Part shown: positions 16,427 through 20,060 of the stretch, piece by piece
Layout of the letters: every line of letters starts with the position of its first letter
Numbering within the stretch: position 1 is the stretch's first letter
Assembly: GCA_905372595.1 (NCBI GenBank)
Contig: CAJPPS010000003.1
Span: 1-20,060, forward strand
DNA from: an uncultured Capnocytophaga sp.
GTDB lineage: Bacteria > Bacteroidota > Bacteroidia > Flavobacteriales > Flavobacteriaceae
Length of the DNA: 20,060 nt
Direction: 5' to 3'
Program-made: the position numbers and the translations under genes
Notes under the pieces: model-generated
Database searches by the model: none
The model's input: the letters and a program-made list of their open reading frames with translations, nothing else
What the model was told of the DNA's origin: nothing

Positions 16427-17387
16427 AGTTATTTATACTGGTATTAAGATCATATAAAATAATTTCTTTGGGAGGACGCTTCATATACTTGAATAAATCC
16501 TTTTTCATACTATAAAGATCGGCTGGAGAAATTTCTTCTACCTTAAGAATATCTCCTTTTTGCCACAAACGACCCTTATACATCAGCTGTTCTTCAATAA
16601 GGTAACAATTACTTTCTCCTAGTCTGGAAGCCCCCTTGAGAGTATCCATCTGAGCAGAAGTAAGCCCTCCTACTAGGTTGGTCACCTCCCCTGCTACCGA
16701 ATGCACTCCCCAGCTGAATATAGGAAGTGCTACCTTAAGCTCCAGTGGATAGGCTTTCAACGAGGATAGATAAGCTTTAGCCACCTGATGATCATAAATG
16801 GAATTGGCTCCTGTAGGGGTAATATTTCCCATATTATAATACATCAGCACCCCATAATCCACCTTAGGAATCCCTGTTGTAGTATAATGCTTCACTTGGT
16901 GCAGGCGAATAGTCGCTGATAGTATATAGTTATTCTGGGCTCTAAAATATTCAACAAACTTAAAATAACGTTCCTTACTGGCTAATGTCCAATCACAATC
17001 AAGCTGTATTTCCTTCACTCTTAGCCCATAAGAAGTATTTATTTGAGCTATATAACGGTTCAATTGCTTAGCTAGTACCTCTTCAGAGGTTTTCCCTTCT
17101 AAGAACACTTCATTCTTAAGGTAAATTACAGGAATTATTTCCTTATTTTTTACAAAAGCTGTATCTATTTCTATAGGAGCAATAGGAACCGCCTGTCCCT
17201 CCCTGAGTGCTACATCGCAATAACGCACATAGAGCTTCTCGATAGCATTCTCTTTTATAAAATTCTGCTCATCTGGAGAAAGTGATAAGCTTGTTTTCCA
17301 ATAATATACACTCAGTTCCACAGGTGCCTGTTTTTGCTGACAAGCACTCAAAAGAAGCATCACTAAAAGAATAAATACCTTTTTCAT
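16395..17387 (-). CDS. Lipoprotein with a glycosidase-like (GH18/DUF3142-like) barrel, probably non-catalytic
   Basis: The 330-residue protein starts with a clear lipoprotein signal, MKKVFILLVMLLLSAC, with lipidated Cys16. I chose this ATG over one 24 codons upstream because the longer form would place residues before the signal peptide and would span the promoter. The body has strand-helix units of a TIM barrel. IQLDCDWT (127-134) resembles the D-x-D-x-E strand of GH18-like proteins, and VDYGVLMYYNMG (176-187) resembles their later barrel strand. The position of the catalytic glutamate is Thr134, so glycosidase activity is doubtful. The resemblance is by eye. It is the promoter-proximal gene of the three-gene operon, and its end overlaps the next gene by 32 bases. 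Confidence 0.75.
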   Translation of the reverse strand: MKKVFILLVMLLLSACQQKQAPVELSVYYWKTSLSLSPDEQNFIKENAIEKLYVRYCDVALREGQAVPIAPIEIDTAFVKNKEIIPVIYLKNEVFLEGKTSEEVLAKQLNRYIAQINTSYGLRVKEIQLDCDWTLASKERYFKFVEYFRAQNNYILSATIRLHQVKHYTTTGIPKVDYGVLMYYNMGNITPTGANSIYDHQVAKAYLSSLKAYPLELKVALPIFSWGVHSVAGEVTNLVGGLTSAQMDTLKGASRLGESNCYLIEEQLMYKGRLWQKGDILKVEEISPADLYSMKKDLFKYMKRPPKEIILYDLNTSINNYEKDFFKNFR

Positions 17388-17394
17388 CAGAGGA

Positions 17395-17425
17395 CAAAGG
17401 TAATACATTGATTCAGGAAAACAAA
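17395..17425 (-). promoter_or_regulatory. Promoter of the lipoprotein-repeat protein-cobB operon
   Basis: On the minus strand TTTG (17425-17422) is followed after 19 bases by TACCTTTG (17402-17395), an almost ideal Bacteroidota promoter. The -7 box ends only 7 bases before the ATG at 17387, so the mRNA should be leaderless or nearly so. This also decides the start codon. Confidence 0.75.
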
Positions 17426-17484
17426 GTATAATTTTGAATTTTAAAAAATATTTTTTCAACCTATTAAAAGCCTCAAAAAGGATA

Positions 17485-17514
17485 TTGCTAATTCACAAAA
17501 AAAGAATATCTTTG
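17485..17514 (+). promoter_or_regulatory. Promoter of the EVE-like gene
   Basis: TTG (17485-17487), a 19-base spacer and TATCTTTG (17507-17514) match the Bacteroidota -33/-7 pattern. The box ends 21 bases before the ATG at 17536, which supports that start over an earlier in-frame ATG at 17434. Confidence 0.75.
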
Positions 17515-17535
17515 CTCAAACAAACTCTCTTCCTT

Positions 17536-18210
17536 ATGAATCTCTGGCATATGCAACTACACCCCACTGGAGCTATTGCTTGGACAGTGGAGAACACCCG
17601 CCATATTGTTGCCACAGGCTATATAGGCTGTTCGGGCAAGGCTGTACAAACTTTTAATAAACTCCTTTCAGGGGACTTAGTACTAGTACGTTATGGGTCG
17701 CAAGTAGTAGCTTTGGTAGCAGTGGAGGATACACCACGCCTATTACGAGATTATGAGAAACACCCTTTGCGCTGGTTTACTAACGGCTGTCCTGTCAAAA
17801 CACTTGCTTACTATGAAAACCTCAAAATAGGCGGTCGTGGGTGGTACCTGCCTACCACTCTTCAACAGATAAAACCTGAGAATGAAGTAGCTTATACTTT
17901 TGTGAGAGACTTATGGGAAAAGACAAATTCTCATCTACTCTTTTGGGTAGATTTCAATAAACTAATGGAAAATAATTTGCTGCCATTTTCCCAAAAAGAT
18001 GAGAAAGAGAATGTATGCAGACAACTAATACCTCTGTATGAGGGATTAAGAGTAAATATCTATATGGATGATACCGACGATAAGGGCAACCGTGATGACC
18101 TTGTCGGTACGGACTATGTTACGGCTAACAAAACAGGTATTTATCCTCATACAAAGTGGTGTTGCCAAATAGATGAAAAGGGCATCTGGAATCAGTCCGA
18201 TGTGGAATAA
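17536..18210 (+). CDS. Stand-alone EVE/PUA-like domain protein, unknown function
   Basis: The 224-residue protein has no signal peptide. The N-terminal half (about 1-95) looks like the EVE/PUA-like fold: LWHMQLHP at the start, VATGYIGC, a GKAVQTF segment, then GDLVLVRYGSQVVALVAVED (46-65) and a WF...KTLAYYEN finish. In better-known relatives this layout binds modified bases in DNA or RNA and is often fused to McrB-type or other defence ATPases and nucleases. No ATPase or nuclease motif is present here. The C-terminal half is unfamiliar to me. It holds an acidic run, DDTDDKGNRDD (178-188), and an ending with HTKWCCQIDEKGIW. The start is set by the promoter upstream; a longer frame beginning at 17434 would cross that promoter. 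The gene stands alone, divergent from the lipoprotein operon. Confidence 0.7.
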   Translation: MNLWHMQLHPTGAIAWTVENTRHIVATGYIGCSGKAVQTFNKLLSGDLVLVRYGSQVVALVAVEDTPRLLRDYEKHPLRWFTNGCPVKTLAYYENLKIGGRGWYLPTTLQQIKPENEVAYTFVRDLWEKTNSHLLFWVDFNKLMENNLLPFSQKDEKENVCRQLIPLYEGLRVNIYMDDTDDKGNRDDLVGTDYVTANKTGIYPHTKWCCQIDEKGIWNQSDVE

Positions 18211-18216
18211 ATTTTG

Positions 18217-18224
18217 TATTTTTG
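18217..18224 (+). promoter_or_regulatory. -7 box upstream of the first YD-repeat-like gene
   Basis: TATTTTTG fits TAnnTTTG and ends 27 bases before the ATG at 18252. No -33 TTG is visible. In DNA this rich in T, the match is weaker evidence than elsewhere. Confidence 0.45.
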
Positions 18225-18251
18225 CTTTTAAATTTCCTTATTTTTATTAAA

Positions 18252-19127
18252 ATGAAACAATTTCTTTTCTTTTTCAATCTTTTATACCTTACTACTATGT
18301 TTGGGCAACATACATCAGGCGGATATAAGCCTTTCCTCAGCCAATATGGTCTCAAGGGAAAGGTTAAAACCCTTAAAGAATTTAATGGGTACCATTGGGC
18401 TACCTATCACTTCAACAAAGAAGGACTTCTTACCCAAACGGATAATAGAACCTTTACTTACGATGAGCAAAACCGACTTAAAACGATATCTTATAATGAA
18501 GGTAAAAGCTCTTTTACTTATTTGCCTAATAATGAGGTAAAGGAAGAAGTCTCTGGATTGGGAAGAGAAACCTATTATTACGTATATGATAACAAAGGAA
18601 ATTTGCTTTCCAAAGAAAGAAAACTACGTAAAGATAGTCGTAGTAGTCTCGATTATAAGATATTATACAAATACGACAAGGAAGGCAGACTTTTAGAGAA
18701 GAAATACGACCCTTCTTATCTGAAAAAGCCAAAGACCATTTTTGCTGGGCAAGACTACTCAAGGGCAGATATGGAAGTATATGAATATGATGCTCAAGGC
18801 AATCTTTCCCGACAAACGATATATGATTCCTTTGGCTCTCTTAAGTATATAAAACTTTATAAAAACGGGAAGCTCACAGAAAGCCAAGAGTATGATTGGG
18901 GACACATTTATGAAAAAATAATCTTTACCTACGATAACAACCAGGTACAAGAAAAAGTATATAATCAGGAAGGGACGCCTACCCTCCTAATAACTTACAA
19001 AACTACCCTTGATAAGCAAGGAAATGTAATCCTCAAAACAGAAGAATACGAAAAAATCCCTAATAATACAAACAAAGAGAAGACCATAAAAGTTATAGAA
19101 AAACGAGAAATAGAGTATTATCCTTGA
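18252..19127 (+). CDS. Secreted YD-repeat-like protein, copy 1
   Basis: The 291-residue protein starts with a signal peptide (MKQFLFFFNLLYLTTMFGQ) that lacks a lipobox cysteine, so it is probably released by signal peptidase I. The mature part begins with a conserved SQYGLKGKVKTL block (30-41). Then come about seven short beta-rich repeats of the form YDxxGxLxxxxxYD, for example YDNKGNLLSK (112-121), YDKEGRLLEK (141-150) and YDAQGNLSRQ (179-188). This resembles RHS/YD repeats, but the protein is far too short to be an RHS toxin and has no toxin domain. I chose the ATG at 18252 because it starts the signal peptide, and an earlier in-frame ATG at 18222 overlaps the promoter. It is followed 69 bases later by a paralogue. 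Function unknown. Confidence 0.75.
   Translation: MKQFLFFFNLLYLTTMFGQHTSGGYKPFLSQYGLKGKVKTLKEFNGYHWATYHFNKEGLLTQTDNRTFTYDEQNRLKTISYNEGKSSFTYLPNNEVKEEVSGLGRETYYYVYDNKGNLLSKERKLRKDSRSSLDYKILYKYDKEGRLLEKKYDPSYLKKPKTIFAGQDYSRADMEVYEYDAQGNLSRQTIYDSFGSLKYIKLYKNGKLTESQEYDWGHIYEKIIFTYDNNQVQEKVYNQEGTPTLLITYKTTLDKQGNVILKTEEYEKIPNNTNKEKTIKVIEKREIEYYP
18960..19049 (+). repeat. Direct repeat, 3' end of YD-like copy 1
   Basis: This 90-base stretch matches 19971-20060 at 79 positions by my hand count, and the last 36 bases (19014-19049) are identical. The offset is 1011 bases. It encodes the same C-terminal block in both paralogues (VYNQEGTP to GNVILKTEEY). Confidence 0.85.
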
Positions 19128-19150
19128 AATTGAATGTAAAAAGATTTTTT

Positions 19151-19179
19151 TTGACAAATAATCAGTATTTTTATTTTAG
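19151..19179 (+). promoter_or_regulatory. Possible promoter of the second YD-repeat-like gene
   Basis: TTG (19151-19153), an 18-base spacer and TATTTTAG (19172-19179) approximate the Bacteroidota pattern, with one mismatch to TAnnTTTG. The box ends 17 bases before the ATG at 19197. Confidence 0.4.
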
Positions 19180-19196
19180 TAACAACGTTTATTCAT

Positions 19197-20060
19197 ATGA
19201 AATATCTTTCAAAAACCCCCGTTTTGCTCAGTAATTATATTTTTCTTCTGAAAAGTATAGCTATTTTTTTATTGTTTTGTAGTTGTTCTTCTAATTCTCT
19301 AGAGAATCAGGTATATGGACAAGACAATCCGCACAATATTAAGCCTTACTTATCCCAATACAATTTGAAAGGGAAGATAAAGACACTCTCTTACTATAAT
19401 GGGGATTATAGTGAGATTTTTCATTTCAATAAGCAAGGATTGCTCACTCATATAAATAATGGTTTGAATCAGAAACTATCCTATAATCGGCAAGGTAAAC
19501 TAACTAAAATATACAGTGAAAGGGATGAAATTATTTTTACTTACCTTCCTAATAATACTGTAAAACAGGAATGGAAAAGTGATTTTGGGAATGCCACACT
19601 TTATTATATCTACAATGACAAAGGGAATTTACTATCCGAAGAGAGTAGAGGAGACGGAAACTATAAATATTTGTATGAGTATGATAGTCAGGGGAAATTG
19701 TTAGTTAAAAAGTATGATTTTGCTTATATGAAAGCATTAAAAGAATCTGAAATTGATATGGGTCTGACAGAGCGATCTTTTATGAAATTATATGAGTATG
19801 ATACAGCAGGCAATCTCACAAAATATACTGAATATGACAGAAACGGTTATATTGAAAAAATAGATATTTATAAAAAAGGGCTCCTTGTAGAGAGACAGAG
19901 GTATGAGCAAAATAAATTATTTGAGAAATCTATTTTTACCTATGACAATGGAAAAGAGCAAGAAACGGTATATAATCAGGAAGGGACACCTATCCGCTTA
20001 GCAACATACAACACCACGCTTGACAAGCAAGGAAATGTAATCCTCAAAACAGAAGAATAC
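19197..20060 (+). CDS. YD-repeat-like lipoprotein, copy 2 (partial, runs off the window)
   Basis: An open frame of 288 codons begins at the ATG and has no stop before the window edge. The N-terminus is hydrophobic (LLKSIAIFLLFCSC) with a likely lipidated Cys30, so this copy would be membrane-anchored whereas copy 1 looks soluble. The lipobox is weak (Phe at -3). The mature part aligns with copy 1: PYLSQYNLKGKIKTL, FHFNKQGLLTH, then FTYLPNNTVKQE, NDKGNLLSEE, YDSQGKLLVKKYD and YDTAGNLTKYTEYD. The C-terminal block up to the window edge is nearly identical to copy 1. It follows copy 1 in tandem on the same strand. Function unknown. Confidence 0.8.
   Translation, partial: MKYLSKTPVLLSNYIFLLKSIAIFLLFCSCSSNSLENQVYGQDNPHNIKPYLSQYNLKGKIKTLSYYNGDYSEIFHFNKQGLLTHINNGLNQKLSYNRQGKLTKIYSERDEIIFTYLPNNTVKQEWKSDFGNATLYYIYNDKGNLLSEESRGDGNYKYLYEYDSQGKLLVKKYDFAYMKALKESEIDMGLTERSFMKLYEYDTAGNLTKYTEYDRNGYIEKIDIYKKGLLVERQRYEQNKLFEKSIFTYDNGKEQETVYNQEGTPIRLATYNTTLDKQGNVILKTEEY
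19971..20060 (+). repeat. Direct repeat, C-terminal part of YD-like copy 2
   Basis: This is the partner of 18960-19049. The match reaches the window edge and may continue beyond it. Confidence 0.85.

Noticed and set aside
17388..17459. In-frame extension of the barrel lipoprotein by 24 codons
   Set aside because: It would put residues before a complete lipoprotein signal peptide and cover the promoter.
17434..17535. In-frame extension of the EVE-like gene by 34 codons
   Set aside because: It would span a good -33/-7 promoter, is rich in Lys, Phe and Leu unlike the rest of the protein, and the family-like start MNLWHMQLHP lies after it.
18222..18251. Ten-codon N-terminal extension of YD-like copy 1
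   Set aside because: The ATG at 18222 lies inside the -7 box; the signal peptide begins at 18252.
18252..20060. RHS-type polymorphic toxin system
   Set aside because: The proteins carry YD-like repeats but are under about 300 residues (copy 2 is incomplete), with no RHS core cleavage motif, no C-terminal toxin domain and no VgrG or immunity gene seen.
1..20060. CRISPR array, tRNA, insertion sequence or integrase
   Set aside because: I saw no regularly spaced repeats, no tRNA-like cloverleaf and no transposase or integrase motif; the only direct repeat is the paralogous gene end at 18960 and 19971.

Overview
The window reads as a chromosomal segment of a low-GC member of the Bacteroidota, most likely Flavobacteriaceae. 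A Capnocytophaga-like organism is my best guess, but I could not search for it. The reasons are a SusC/SusD outer-membrane pair, lipoproteins in the Bacteroidota style, and promoters of the Bacteroidota type (a TAnnTTTG -7 box, sometimes with TTTG/TTG about 19-22 nt upstream) in front of most transcription units. No tRNA, rRNA, insertion sequence, integrase or CRISPR array was seen. Coding density is high and no gene-free stretch exceeds about 270 bases.

Left part (1-9260): guaB (IMP dehydrogenase) runs rightward to a hairpin terminator that it shares with a leftward susC-susD operon, an orphan nutrient-uptake pair with no enzyme gene beside it. A 267-base divergent promoter region separates susC from rightward nrdG-nrdD, the oxygen-sensitive class III ribonucleotide reductase and its activase. 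These two imply DNA synthesis under anaerobic conditions. A second shared terminator follows nrdD.

Middle (9262-14094): a leftward nlpC/P60 hydrolase and serS (seryl-tRNA synthetase) pair stands back to back with the rightward heme-synthesis operon hemD-hemE plus a small acidic protein of unknown function. That operon converges on, and overlaps by 14 bases, the sirtuin gene cobB.

Right part (13417-20060): cobB is the last gene of a leftward three-gene operon. It starts with a lipoprotein that resembles a degenerate glycosidase-like barrel and a large secreted helical-repeat protein, neither of known function. Divergently from it lies a 224-residue protein whose N-terminal half looks like a stand-alone EVE/PUA-like domain. 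Two tandem paralogues of a secreted YD-repeat-like protein follow; the second runs off the window edge.

Most of the window is ordinary housekeeping. The parts most worth a second look are the last 6.5 kb: the unknown lipoprotein/repeat-protein/sirtuin operon with a nearly leaderless first gene, the EVE-like protein, and the tandem YD-repeat family whose C-terminal ends look homogenised. I see no convincing new multi-gene defence or mobile system.
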